Notes: generated by a model not told the origin, from the sequence alone. A stretch of DNA of 64,000 bases from Dactylorhiza incarnata (GCA_033032865.1 JAWHQI010000752.1:1-64000), one strand, 5' to 3'. Counted from the stretch's first letter, positions 22,521 through 32,291 are shown. Program-made: numbers and translations.

Positions 22521-23387
22521 GACCTGATCGCGAATTAGGTCGGGATTACGCATTTGGATTCCGTTCAGTCCGCCGTTTTCGCCATTTCCAGAGGTTTTTC
22601 ACCCCCTAGGCCTCCTCCATCATCCAAGGGCTTGAAAGAAGAGATTCTACACTCATTTTGATCGCTAAGGAAGAAGTTCTTCGCACTAGACGTGACCGGA
22701 TGGTAAATCGCTGGAGAAGACGGGTCCATTGGGAGTTGTGACAGCCCTCCTCTACCCCGGACACAGTTGGGACCGAGCTAGGACGCGGATTGACAACCCG
22801 GTGCTTCCTACCGTGAATCTACAACGAGACTCCGGATTCGGTCGTATTTCTTGCCTTTTTCTTCTACTTGTGTGGTTATATTTGTTGTAATCTCTTTATT
22901 TAGATGATGAATGCTATGAACCATCTGTATTATTGCTTATTTCATGATTTTGGAATTATCTAGTTCATTTGTGTTATTGAGGTGCGCCCTATTCCATCTC
23001 CCACTCCACCACCGTGACCGGTGCCGCACTAGCAATTGCTTGTGGCGTGCTTATTGCTGACGAGGTGCTTGCGACCCTCATTCCGCTTGCCTTCTCGCCC
23101 ATCCGCCCTTTCGACGCAGCGCGCTCAAGGCCTGCTTAGTCTCCATCTCGCCAATCGAAGCATTGCACAGCGGCATTGCATAGGAGTAGGCGTAGTATTT
23201 TATTTTATTATTCGCAAACCAAACCAACCATCCATTGTAACACCGACCAAGGACTTCGATCTCAAGTCCTTCCTCGATATTAAATTCCACCTTACTGTGT
23301 TCCTCAAGAGACCGACACTCGGGGATTTTCCCCATTTTTATTACTTGCGCGACCGGTGCACTTGCCGAAAATATCGCATCAAGTTTT

Positions 23388-23405
23388 TGGCGCCGTTGCC
23401 GGGGA
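23388..23405 (+). other. Primer-binding site (tRNA-Asp)
   Basis: TGGCGCCGTTGCCGGGGA lies six bases after the LTR end. It is complementary to the 3' end of plant tRNA-Asp including the CCA terminus, the primer known for Athila and Calypso elements. It fixes the LTR boundary and the + orientation of the element. Confidence 0.9.
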
Positions 23406-23633
23406 ACACAGTCGTGTGAGTTTTCTGTAGAGGGAGACAAGAGATAGTAGTTCTTCCATTGTGAATAGCCGCTTTATTATTTTTGTTTGCCTTTTAATCT
23501 TCTGTTGTTTGTGTTTATTTCTTCTCCCCTATTTTACAATTTTAAGCAAGTTTAATCCAAGGATTTTTATTAGTTTGTGTAGTTTCCCGTGCAGAGCATT
23601 TCTGTTTCTTTATATCTGCATTTATTAGTGAAA
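23406..23633 (+). other. Retroelement leader before ORF1
   Basis: T-rich untranslated sequence between the PBS and the first good ATG. The ORF1 frame stays open back to 23589, but only to a GTG, so this stretch is taken as leader. Confidence 0.6.
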
Positions 23634-24767
23634 ATGTCTTCATGGGATATTTCTCCTGGCACTTACGACATGATGGACTATTATATAGCCCAAATGAATG
23701 AGTTAAATGCTAGGCAGTGTAGGAACATTGTTTGCTTGCTGTGTCGAGGAGAGGGTCATGAATTGAAGGACTGTCCTAGTCTTGTCAAGCCTGACCGCCG
23801 CTCCTCCACTCAGGACGACATTGTCCCTATCACTCATTCTTTACCCATGGAGGTTGTTGTACCTTCTACCCCAGAGCCTGTTTCGTGCATGGACTCCTCA
23901 CTCCCTGTGTTTGGCTTCACGCCCAGCGATGATGATCACTCATCCGTTTGTCAACAGGGAGAGGAATGGGAGATCCTAGATGCACCTGAGTTTGACGAGG
24001 AAAGTATTCTTTCCATCGGGGAGGCTTTAGCAGATCTTTTTGCTGAGGAACCAAACCTTCTCGTTCCTCCAGTTTCTTTGCATACTTTTTCTACGCACAT
24101 TCTTTATGATCCTATCGAAGTAAAGGAGTTGGGTGATGCTTCTGACTCGAAGGGTGCTCCAAAGTGGGTTGAGGAGGATACTCTCTCTGATGAGGAGGTT
24201 TACACTTCTTCATGGGACGAGGAGGTCCAAACCACCACTGAGGACCCTGAGTTCTTGAGTTCTCCTCGCCATGATACTTACGATGATGATAGCGATCTAT
24301 CCTTGGATCCTGCTGGGAGTGAGACCGGGACCACTCCCCCGCTGTTTGATTATTTATGTCATTCTTCTCTTTTATTTCCTAACCCCCCTTCTCCATCTGA
24401 GCCTGTGCAGGTTGAGTCTTCACAGGTACTTCAGGAGGACTTGGAGCTTCTTGCCCGAGTCAATGATGATTGCATCCTCATATGCGAGGAGGTTGACCCC
24501 TCCTCCGTTAAGGAAGCCTCATTCGTTGCCTCCTCCTCCTGTAAACTTGCTGTGGACGATACCTTGCTAGGCAAGGATGTGTTTTGTGAGTTGAGTAAGG
24601 ATCAGGCTGCCTCCTTTTCTTACATTCTCTACCCTCTACCTGTGGGGAGCAGGTATCTTTATTTAGGTAGCGGGGTGACTATTCTATCACCGTATCGGTA
24701 CCCGCAACCGAAACGGATATTGGAACAGTTACCTGTGCATTTTCTCTTCCATAGGCCCATTAGTTAG
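23634..24767 (+). CDS. ORF1: acidic zinc-knuckle protein (gag-derived?)
   Basis: A 377-residue protein starting at the ATG of MSSWDISPG. A single CCHC zinc knuckle, C34-x2-C37-x4-H42-x4-C47 (CLLCRGEGHELKDC), lies near the N-terminus. Retroviral and retrotransposon Gag proteins use this motif to bind RNA, normally towards the C-terminus and after a capsid domain. Here no capsid-like region precedes it, and residues about 60-300 are rich in Asp, Glu, Ser and Pro. The frame ends without running into protease or reverse transcriptase. It could be a gag remnant joined to unrelated sequence, or an element-specific accessory protein. It is a single copy, unlike ORF2. The 1.1-kb open frame supports coding; the function is an inference. 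Confidence 0.7.
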   Translation: MSSWDISPGTYDMMDYYIAQMNELNARQCRNIVCLLCRGEGHELKDCPSLVKPDRRSSTQDDIVPITHSLPMEVVVPSTPEPVSCMDSSLPVFGFTPSDDDHSSVCQQGEEWEILDAPEFDEESILSIGEALADLFAEEPNLLVPPVSLHTFSTHILYDPIEVKELGDASDSKGAPKWVEEDTLSDEEVYTSSWDEEVQTTTEDPEFLSSPRHDTYDDDSDLSLDPAGSETGTTPPLFDYLCHSSLLFPNPPSPSEPVQVESSQVLQEDLELLARVNDDCILICEEVDPSSVKEASFVASSSCKLAVDDTLLGKDVFCELSKDQAASFSYILYPLPVGSRYLYLGSGVTILSPYRYPQPKRILEQLPVHFLFHRPIS

Positions 24768-24977
24768 AACCCTTATGTTTTTCAAATAAGTCGTGCTGGG
24801 ATGACAGTAACCCCAGTAGTTATCTTTATTTACCCTGAAATTTTATTTTGTCTGGTTTAGTTAAGTTTTTGTTAAGGCTATGAATGCCTCGCTGCGTGTG
24901 CTGACTCCTGGTTATGCGTAAATTGCACGGTGGATGGAGTTTTTACTAAAATTTTGGCCGCTTGGAAAATTCCTAAG
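24768..24977 (+). other. ORF1-ORF2 intergenic region
   Basis: About 210 bp of T-rich sequence with no gene. It leads into the palindromes and TATA box that precede ORF2. Confidence 0.6.
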
Positions 24978-25033
24978 GCGCACGATCACTGGTCGTGCGC
25001 ACTACTTATCGCGCACGACCACTGGTCGTGCGA
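24978..25033 (+). promoter_or_regulatory. Internal palindromes matching the LTR U3 motif
   Basis: Two 23-bp palindromes (24978-25000 and 25011-25033) with arms GCGCACGAYC and GGTCGTGCGC, the same motif as in U3. The first has one mismatch in its left arm and the second ends in A. They sit 15 bp upstream of a TATA box, as regulatory sites would. A half-site GCGCACGATC follows at about 25077. Confidence 0.8.
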
Positions 25034-25047
25034 TCGGCCCAGATTTT

Positions 25048-25055
25048 TATAAAAA
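25048..25055 (+). promoter_or_regulatory. Internal TATA box for ORF2
   Basis: TATAAAAA, about 160 bp before the ORF2 start codon. About 35 bp downstream is CTAGGGTTTTCG (25086-25097), a telo-box-like motif common in plant 5' leaders near transcription starts. Copies 2-5 of the ORF2 cassette start downstream of this point and lack it. Confidence 0.65.
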
Positions 25056-25208
25056 GCCCGTCCGCCCGAGCCTTTCGCGCACGATCTAGGGTTTTCGTTC
25101 TCCGACGTCCGTGCGCCGTTTCTGCCTTCTTGCCGCCGATCGTGCGCCTCCTTCCCTTCCGGTGAGCCCATTCCCTATTTCTCCTCCTTCCTTTGCCCTC
25201 CTACCACC

Positions 25209-26477
25209 ATGAGCTCCAGAGATCGACAAAAGGTCTACCAACGCTCCGGCCGCTCTTCCGCCTCTCCTGCTCAGATCCTCGCTAGGATGGCTACTTTTTC
25301 CAAGGATTCGCACACGCGGCGATTCAATTCTCTTAAGGAGAAGCCATTCCTATCACATCGTCTCGTGGATTGGAACGAGTTGAACTCTATCGGCGACAAT
25401 GGGGAGTTGGGGGAGGCCGTCCTCCAGCGCTATTATTTTGATCATTGGAGCGGGGTGTTCGAGTGCAATGACCTCGGCTACCGGGAGCTCACCTTGGAAT
25501 TTCTTGCTACGTTTGAGTGGGAAGTGTTGCCCTCCGGTCAACGTCCGGGAAAGTGCTCTTTCCGAATTTTGGGCAAGGTTTTCACTCTCTCCTTATCCGA
25601 GTTGGCGGTGCACGCTGGATTTTACACCGAAGCCGAGGCCACGACGATCCCTTTTCTGGATTTGGATGTCTCCTTCCCTGATGGTGTTACCCCGTGTGCC
25701 GCGTGGTGTGCCCTCACGGGTCGTGATGAAGAATATGTGGCCAGAAAAAGCAAATCCACATGGATCGTCGCGCCTGCTGTCCGATACCTGCAGCACGTCC
25801 TTAGCCACTCACTCGTCGCCCGTGCCCTTAGTCAGAATGTAGTGGGGTGGCAAGATCTGATCTCCCTCTATAGTATGGAATTTCGGCAGCCTTTGCATCT
25901 TGGCTACATGCTAGCTTTCTTCTTCCACCACGAGGCCACTTACGGTCTCACAGGTGCTATTGGTGGTGCCTACTATATTACCCGCATTGCCAAAAGCCTG
26001 GGGGTTTGGAGTCATCTGCCTCCGATGGTGCAGGTGACTGCGCCCTCCTTCATCACTCGGGCCACCATGGTGAGTTTCCATCTATTACGGGTCGTGGGGA
26101 AGAAGAGTAGTAGACGCTTTGTGGTCGTGATGCCGGGAGATGCGCCTAGGGAGAGGCAAGGCGACGAGGAGCACGGAGAGCCGGCTGAGCCACCAAATAC
26201 TCACCGCGAGGTAGCCCTTCTGCAGCCGCGAAGGCATTCATTTCAGCAGGAGCGGAGAGCCAAGGAGGAGGGCAGTTCGTCAAGAGCGCCGGAGGTGCCA
26301 AGTTTCGATCGGCGCCTCTCCGATTTGGAGGCAAACCAGTACTGGCTTACGGATTTCGTCTATCAGCAAGCACTGCGGGGAGGGCTAAACATCCCCCCAC
26401 CTCCGGGTCGGGCCGCATCATCTTCCAGACGGTCGCCGTCCGTTGTGGTGTTAGATAGCGACAGCGACGACGAGTGA
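25209..26477 (+). CDS. ORF2 copy 1: ATHILA ORF-1-like protein
   Basis: A 422-residue protein with a good plant start context (CCACCATGAGC). Residues about 55-290 resemble the ATHILA ORF-1 / plant-transposon-protein family in Athila-type elements: an aromatic FDHWSGVFECNDLGYRELTLEF region, then FRILGKVFTLSLSELAVHAGFY and a conserved LISLYSMEFRQPLHLGYML helix-rich part. The family's role is not established, and I see no signal peptide or convincing membrane segment. Residues about 325-375 are charged and low in complexity. The C-terminus, V412-V-V-L415 followed by DSDSDDE, looks like a SUMO-interacting motif. This is the only copy directly behind the internal TATA region. Private residues include R-to-L in VLQRYY, PCAAW and APAVRYL. 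Confidence 0.75.
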   Translation: MSSRDRQKVYQRSGRSSASPAQILARMATFSKDSHTRRFNSLKEKPFLSHRLVDWNELNSIGDNGELGEAVLQRYYFDHWSGVFECNDLGYRELTLEFLATFEWEVLPSGQRPGKCSFRILGKVFTLSLSELAVHAGFYTEAEATTIPFLDLDVSFPDGVTPCAAWCALTGRDEEYVARKSKSTWIVAPAVRYLQHVLSHSLVARALSQNVVGWQDLISLYSMEFRQPLHLGYMLAFFFHHEATYGLTGAIGGAYYITRIAKSLGVWSHLPPMVQVTAPSFITRATMVSFHLLRVVGKKSSRRFVVVMPGDAPRERQGDEEHGEPAEPPNTHREVALLQPRRHSFQQERRAKEEGSSSRAPEVPSFDRRLSDLEANQYWLTDFVYQQALRGGLNIPPPPGRAASSSRRSPSVVVLDSDSDDE

Positions 26478-27735
26478 TCTTCCTCCCTGCATGCGAGATA
26501 TTCTAAGCCGTGCTTTCTGTTTAGTTTCTTTTGTTGAGTCGTTTGAACTCCTTCTCTTTTGATGTTTGTAATAATAACATTTCGCTTGTGGAATGCTCTT
26601 CTGGGCATAGTTTTATTTATTCAGCTTTTTCTGTTCCCTTATTTTGTGTGCGAGTGCTCAATATTTATTGCAGGAACAAGTTCACTCCCATGGGTGATAA
26701 CTTAGAATTCTTGATTTTTTTTTGTGCTCTCACATGTTTAGTCCAGTTTTTACTATTTTTTGTTGCTCTAGTGTATAACTTTCAGGTGGCCTTTGTTTCT
26801 CATGAGAGCGGATGCTGCGGACTATTCTTGATCATTTACGCCAATCGGTTGGTATGCTCATTTCTGAGCATTGGGTAACACTTCCTCCCCTCTTTTTGCT
26901 TCAATTTCTAGATATATCGCTTAGCTTAAGTCTGGGGGAGCGGTTGTTGTTATCCAATGTGCACATGCTGCATTGCATACTAGAAGGTTGCTTTTTATTT
27001 ATCATTTTCATTATCATCGTTGCATTCTTCTCACACCACTTCACCCACTTGAGTGTGTGCTTGTCTTTTTGTTGTTTTTCCGTTTAAACTAGTTTGGTTG
27101 GAATGTGAAATAGGTTGTTAACGCAGGAATTATTATTTGGAGTGCGATGTTGACTCATGTAGTGTTCTAGTCACTTCGCATGCTATGGTAGAATTTGTGT
27201 AGAACTAGATTTTCTTTATGCATCTAATTTATGTTTAGTATTTCTGCGTAAATTTAGATTTAATATACTCAAGTGGTGAATTCGAATGAAATCGACGATA
27301 ACCCGGTGTTGTGTGTGTGCGGTTGCTAGTCGTGTGTTGCTCGAGTCGGGAGGAAGGTTTATCTTTCTCGTGGGCTAAGAACTTGCCCCAAGCGACTCTC
27401 GAAGCATGGGTGAGAGCTACTCGTTGAGTCAAGCATGATGTAGGCCACCCTTTGGCTAGTTTGAGCTTTGTTATTCCATGTCCATTTCATTCACCTTTGC
27501 AAGCCAATTTTGTGCCTACCAATCCTTTGTTCAGCTCCTCTTCATCCACCAAAGCCTGAAGCCTCCCACGCCCGCAACCAAATTGTTTTTAACTGCACTC
27601 ATAATTCTAAACTTGTGTGGAGTGTGGAATCGTTGTGTTATGATGGGAAAATAACGTCCATCTGCTGATTTTGAACCAACCGGGGGTTCAATAAAAGAAG
27701 TAAAATATGTAAAAGAAGAAAAAAAGTGTATTTTG
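26478..27735 (+). other. 3' region of ORF2 copy 1
   Basis: Non-coding, T-rich, about 1.26 kb. It contains a PPT-like AAGTCTGGGGGAG (26928-26940) of the kind seen near the 3' end of Athila-class elements, and AATAAA at 27690-27695 about 40 bp before an A-rich tract. Two hydrophobic open frames of 115 and 91 codons reflect T-rich composition and are not supported as genes. Confidence 0.6.
26928..26940 (+). other. Polypurine-tract-like site, copy 1
   Basis: AAGTCTGGGGGAG. Equivalent sites occur in each cassette and, as AAGTCTGGGGGTG, at 37893 in the tail. In copy 4 it is altered to AAGTATGGGGGAG. Confidence 0.5.
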
Positions 27736-27820
27736 AAAAAAAAAAAAAAAATTAAATAAAAAATAATTAAAAAAAAAATAAAATAATAAAAAAAAAAAGA
27801 AAAAAAAAAGGAAAAAAAAA
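27736..27820 (+). repeat. A-rich tract 1 (85 bp)
   Basis: Almost only A and T, A on the + strand, between the 3' region of copy 1 and the start of copy 2. It is followed directly by ATGGGGAGTGCACCG. Confidence 0.9.
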
Positions 27821-27925
27821 ATGGGGAGTGCACCGTTTCTGCCTTCTTGCCGCCGATCGTGCGCCTCCTTCCCTTCCGGTGAGCCCATTCCCTATTTCTC
27901 CTCCTTCCTTTGCCCTCCTACCACC

Positions 27926-29194
27926 ATGAGCTCCAGAGATCGCCAAAAGGTTTACCAACGCTCCGGCCGCTCTTCTGCCTCTCCTGCTCAGATCCTCGCT
28001 AGGATGACTACTTTTTCCAAGGATTCGCACACGCGGCGATTCAATTCTCTTAAGGAGAAGCCATTCCTATCACATCGTCTCGTGGATTGGAACGAGTTGA
28101 ACTCTATCGGCGACAATGGGGAGTTGGGGGAGGCCGTCCGCCAGCGCTATTATTTCGATCATTGGAGCGGGGTGTTCGAGTGCAATGACCTCGGCTACCG
28201 GGAGCTCACCTTGGAATTTCTTGCTACGTTTGAGTGGGAAGTGTTGCCCTCCGGTCAACGTCCGGGAAAGTGCTCTTTCCGAATTTTGGGCAAGGTTTTC
28301 ACTCTCTCCTTATCCGAGTTGGCGGTGCACGCTGGATTTTACACCGAAGCCGAGGCCACGACGATCCCTTTTCTGGATTTGGATGTCTCCTTCCCTGATG
28401 GTGTTACCCCGCGTGCCGCGTGGTGTGCCCTCACGGGTCGTGATGAAGAATATGTGGCCAGAAAAAGCAAATCCACATGGATCGTCGCGCCTGCTCTCCG
28501 ATACCTGCAGCACGTCCTTAGCCACTCTCTCGTCGCCCGTGCCCTTAGTCAGAATGTAGTGGGGTGGCAAGATCTGATCTCCCTCTATAGTATGGAATTT
28601 CGGCAGCCTTTGCATCTTGGCTACATGCTAGCTTTCTTCTTCCACCACGAGGCCACTTACGGTCTCACAGGTGCCATTGGTGGTGCCTACTATATTACCC
28701 GCATTGCCAAAAGCCTGGGGGTTTGGAGTCATCTGCCTCCGATGGTGCAGGTGACTGCGCCCTCCTTCATCACTCGGGCCACCATGGTGAGTTTCCATCT
28801 ATTACGGGTCGTGGGGAAGAAGAGTAGTAGACGCTTTATGGTCGTGATGCCGGGAGATGCGCCTAGGGAGAGGCAAGGCGACGAGGAGCACGGAGAGCCG
28901 GCTGAGCCGCCAAATACTCACCGCGAGGTAGCCCTTCTGCAGCCGCGAAGGCATTCATTTCAGCAGGAGCGGAGAGCCAAGGAGGAGGGCAGTTTGTCAA
29001 GAGCGCCGGAGGTGCCAAGTTTCGATCGGCGCCTCTCCGATTTGGAGGCAAACCAGTACTGGCTTACGGATTTCATCTATCCGCAAGCACTGCGGGGAGG
29101 GCTAAACATCCCCCCACCTCCGGGTCGGGCCGCATCATCTTCCAGACGGTCGCCGTCCGTTGTGGTGTTAGATAGCGACAGCGACGACGAGTGA
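27926..29194 (+). CDS. ORF2 copy 2: ATHILA ORF-1-like protein
   Basis: Intact 422-residue frame almost identical to copy 1, including the VVVLDSDSDDE end. Differences include A-to-T in ARMTTFSK, S-to-L in GSLSRAPE, and V-to-I and Q-to-P in DFIYPQAL. An upstream in-frame ATG at 27821, made by the A-tract junction, would add 35 residues translated from leader sequence; I take the conserved ATG at 27926 as the real start. With no TATA box of its own, this copy is expressed only by read-through, if at all. Confidence 0.68.
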   Translation: MSSRDRQKVYQRSGRSSASPAQILARMTTFSKDSHTRRFNSLKEKPFLSHRLVDWNELNSIGDNGELGEAVRQRYYFDHWSGVFECNDLGYRELTLEFLATFEWEVLPSGQRPGKCSFRILGKVFTLSLSELAVHAGFYTEAEATTIPFLDLDVSFPDGVTPRAAWCALTGRDEEYVARKSKSTWIVAPALRYLQHVLSHSLVARALSQNVVGWQDLISLYSMEFRQPLHLGYMLAFFFHHEATYGLTGAIGGAYYITRIAKSLGVWSHLPPMVQVTAPSFITRATMVSFHLLRVVGKKSSRRFMVVMPGDAPRERQGDEEHGEPAEPPNTHREVALLQPRRHSFQQERRAKEEGSLSRAPEVPSFDRRLSDLEANQYWLTDFIYPQALRGGLNIPPPPGRAASSSRRSPSVVVLDSDSDDE

Positions 29195-30452
29195 TCTTCC
29201 TCCCTGCATGCGAGATATTCTAAGCCGTGCTTTCTGTTTAGTTTCTTTTGTTGAGTCGTTTGAATTCCTTCTCTTTTGATGTTTGTAATAATAACATTTC
29301 GCTTGTGGAATGCTCTTCTGGGCATAGTTTTATTTATTCAGCTTTTTCTGTTCCCTTATTTTGTGTGCGAGTGCTCAATATTTATTGCAGGAACAAGTTC
29401 ACTCCCATGGGTGATAACTTAGAATTCTTGATTTTTTTTTGTGCTCTCACATGTTTAGTCCAGTTTTTACTATTTTTTGTTGCTCTAGTGTATAACTTTC
29501 AGGTGGCCTTTGTTTCTCATGAGAGCGGATGCTGCGGACTATTCTTGATCATTTACGCCAATCGGTTGGTATGCTCATTTCTGAGCATTGGGTAACACTT
29601 CCTCCCCTCTTTTTGCTTCAATTTCTAGATATATCGCTTAGCTTAAGTCTGGGGGAGCGGTTGTTGTTATCCAATGTGCACATGCTGCATTGCATACTAG
29701 AAGGTTGCTTTTTATTTATCATTTTCATTATCATCGTTGCATTCTTCTCACACCACTTCACCCACTTGAGTGTGTGCTTGTCTTTTTGTTGTTGTTCCGT
29801 TTAAACTAGTTTGGTTGGAATGTGAAATAGGTTGTTAACGCAGGAATTATTATTTGGAGTGCGATGTTGACTAATGTAGTGTTCTAGTCACTTCGCATGC
29901 TATGGTAGAATTTGTGTAGAACTAGATTTTCTTTATGCATCTAATTTATGTTTAGTATTTCTGCGTAAATTTAGATTTAATATACTCAAGTGGTGAATTC
30001 GAATGAAATCGACGATAACCCGGTGTTGTGTGTGTGCGGTTGCTAGTCGTGTGTTGCTCGAGTCGGGAGGAAGGTTTATCTTTCTCGTGGGCTAAGAACT
30101 TGCCCCAAGCGACTCTCGAAGCATGGGTGAGAGCTACTCGTTGAGTCAAGCATGATGTAGGCCACCCTTTGGCTAGTTTGAGCTTTGTTATTCCATGTCC
30201 ATTTCATTCACCTTTGCAAGCCAATTTTGTGCCTACCAATCCTTTGTTCAGCTCCTCTTCATCCACCAAAGCCTGAAGCCTCCCACGCCCGCAACCAAAT
30301 TGTTTTTAACTGCACTCATAATTCTAAACTTGTGTGGAGTGTGGAATCGTTGTGTTATGATGGGAAAATAACGTCCATCTGCTGATTTTGAACCAACCGG
30401 GGGTTCAATAAAAGAAGTAAAATATGTAAAAAAAGAAAAAAAGAGTATTTTG
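29195..30452 (+). other. 3' region of ORF2 copy 2
   Basis: Same non-coding region as after copy 1, with few substitutions, including the PPT-like site and AATAAA. Confidence 0.6.
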
Positions 30453-30538
30453 AAAAAAAAAAATAATAATAATAAAAAAATTAAATAAAAAAAAATTAAA
30501 TAAAAAAAAAATAATAAAAAATAAAAAAAAAAATAATA

Positions 30539-30551
30539 TTTTACTCCGATG
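30539..30551 (+). other. Filler at truncated cassette junction
   Basis: About a dozen bases (TTTTACTCCGATGG) between the A-rich tract and the truncated third cassette. TCCGATGG also occurs 25 bp downstream in the ORF2 sequence (CCTCCGATGG), so it may be templated filler from error-prone end joining or template switching. Confidence 0.55.
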
Positions 30552-31033
30552 GCCTGGGGGTTTGGAGTCATCTGCCTCCGATGGTGCAGGTGACTGCGCC
30601 CTCCTTCATCACTCGGGCCACCATGGTGAGTTTCCATCTATTACGGGTCGTGGGGAAGAAGAGTAGTAGACGCTTTATGGTCGTGATGTCGGGAGATGCG
30701 CCTAGGGAGAGGCAAGGCGACGAGGAGCACGGAGAGCCGGCTGAGCCGCCAAATACTCACCGCGAGGTAGCCCTTCTGCAGCCGCGAAGGCATTCATTTC
30801 AGCAGGAGCGGAGAGCCAAGGAGGAGGGCAGTTCGTCAAGAGCGCCGGAGGTGCCAAGTTTCGATCGACGCCTCTCCGATTTGGAGGCAAACCAGTACTG
30901 GCTTACGGATTTCGTCTATCAGCAAGCACTGCGGGGAGGGCTAAACATCCCCCCACCTCCGGGTCGGGCCGCATCATCTTCCAGACGGTCGCCGTCCGTT
31001 GTGGTGTTAGATAGCGACAGCGACGACGAGTGA
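30552..31033 (+). pseudogene. ORF2 copy 3, C-terminal fragment
   Basis: Only about the last 160 residues remain, from GVWSHLPPMVQ to the intact SUMO-interacting-like end. An ATG at 30581 opens a 150-codon frame, but the ATHILA ORF-1-like core is lost. Confidence 0.85.
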
Positions 31034-32291
31034 TCTTCCTCCCTACATGCGAGATATTCTAAGCCGTGCTTTCTGTTTAGTTTCTTTTGTTGAGTCGTTT
31101 GAACTCCTTCTCTTTTGATGTTTGTAATAATAACATTTCGCTTGTGGAATGCTCTTCTGGGCATAGTTTTATTTATTCAGCTTTTTCTGTTCCCTTATTT
31201 TGTGTGCGAGTGCTCAATATTTATTGCAGGAACAAGTTCACTCCCATGAGTGATAACTTAGAATTCTTGATTTTTTTTTGTGCTCTCACATGTTTAGTCC
31301 AGTTTTTACTATTTTTTGTTGCTCTAGTGTATAACTTTCAGGTGGCCTTTGTTTCTCATGAGAACGGATGCTGCGGACTATTCTTGATCATTTACGCCAA
31401 TCGGTTGGTATGCTCATTTCTGAGCATTGGGTAACACTTCCTCCCCTCTTTTTGCTTCAATTTCTAGATATATCGCTTAGCTTAAGTCTGGGGGAGCGGT
31501 TGTTGTTATCCAATGTGCACATGCTGCATTGCATACTAGAAGGTTGCTTTTTATTTATCATTTTCATTATCATCGTTGCATTCTTCTCACACCACTTCAC
31601 CCACTTGAGTGTGTGCTTGTCTTTTTGTTGTTGTTCCGTTTAAACTAGTTTGGTTGGAATGTGAAATAGGTTGTTAACGCAGGAATTATTATTTGGAGTG
31701 CGATGTTGACTCATGTAGTGTTCTAGTCACTTCGCATGCTATGGTAGAATTTGTGTAGAACTAGATTTTCTTTATGCATCTAATTTATGTTTAGTATTTC
31801 TGCGTAAATTTAGATTTAATATACTCAAGTGGTGAATTCGAATGAAATCGACGATAACCCGGTGTTGTGTGTGTGCGGTTGCTAGTCGTGTGTTGCTCGA
31901 GTCGGGAGGAAGGTTTATCTTTCTCGTGGGCTAAGAACTTGCCCCAAGCGACTCTCGAAGCATGGGTGAGAGCTACTCGTTGAGTCAAGCATGATGTAGG
32001 CCACCCTTTGGCTAGTTTGAGCTTTGTTATTCCATGTCCATTTCATTCACCTTTGCAAGCCAATTTTGTGCCTACCAATCCTTTGTTCAGCTCCTCTTCA
32101 TCCACCAAAGCCTGAAGCCTCCCACGCCCGCAACCAAATTGTTTTTAACTACACTCATAATTTTAAACTTGTGTGGAGTGTGGAATCGTTGTATTATGAT
32201 GGGAAAATAACGTCCATCTGCTGATTTTGAACCAACCGGGGGTTCAATAAAAGAAGTAAAATATGTAAAAAAAGAAAAAAAGAGTATTTTG
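31034..32291 (+). other. 3' region of ORF2 copy 3
   Basis: Non-coding; matches the region after copies 1 and 2, with scattered substitutions such as CCCATGAGTG near 31244 and TTGTATTATG near 32189. Confidence 0.6.

Larger units (their letters stand above)
21876..23381 (+). repeat. 5' LTR of the Athila-like element (1506 bp)
   Basis: It begins TGATG right after left-array sequence and ends CATCA six bases before the PBS, so the termini form the 5-bp inverted repeat expected of an LTR. U3 holds about four degenerate 96-bp repeats with palindromes, then a TATA box at 22513. The remaining 860 bp (R and U5) has no recognisable gene. A 9-bp inverted repeat (GATGAGTCC 21877-21885, GGACTCATC 21905-21913) lies at the extreme 5' end. 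The AAGTTTTTGG stretch after the CATCA end is typical of Athila-class elements. Boundaries were inferred without a 3' LTR for comparison. Confidence 0.87.
25115..27832 (+). repeat. ORF2 cassette, tandem copy 1 (about 2717 bp)
   Basis: It runs from GCCGTTTCTGCC through ORF2, a 1.26-kb 3' region and an A-rich tract to the start of copy 2. The start codons of copies 1 and 2 are exactly 2717 bp apart. Homology with copy 2 begins at GTGC-CCGTTTCTGCC; upstream sequence is unique to copy 1. Confidence 0.92.
27833..30538 (+). repeat. ORF2 cassette, tandem copy 2
   Basis: Full-length copy including its A-rich tract (30453-30538, rich in AATAAT). It lacks the palindromes and TATA box found before copy 1. 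Confidence 0.92.

Noticed and set aside
23036..23419. 127-codon frame across the LTR end and PBS, with an antisense 120-codon partner
   Set aside because: It spans the LTR-PBS boundary, lacks a domain and has no conserved counterpart.
23589..23633. N-terminal extension of ORF1 to 23589
   Set aside because: That position is GTG, not a usual plant start codon; the first ATG in frame is 23634.
25399..25842. 147-codon plus-strand frame and minus-strand frames inside ORF2
   Set aside because: Shadow frames of the long ORF2, which has the better start context and the recognisable family resemblance.
26531..27087. Hydrophobic 115- and 91-codon frames after each ORF2 as an env-like transmembrane protein
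   Set aside because: The 115-codon frame begins at TTG, and both are T-rich sequence that translates to Phe/Leu/Val. Conservation among cassettes only reflects recent duplication.
27736..27820. Poly(A) tail of a LINE or SINE insertion
   Set aside because: No target-site duplication, endonuclease or reverse transcriptase is seen; the tract belongs to a repeated retroelement cassette.
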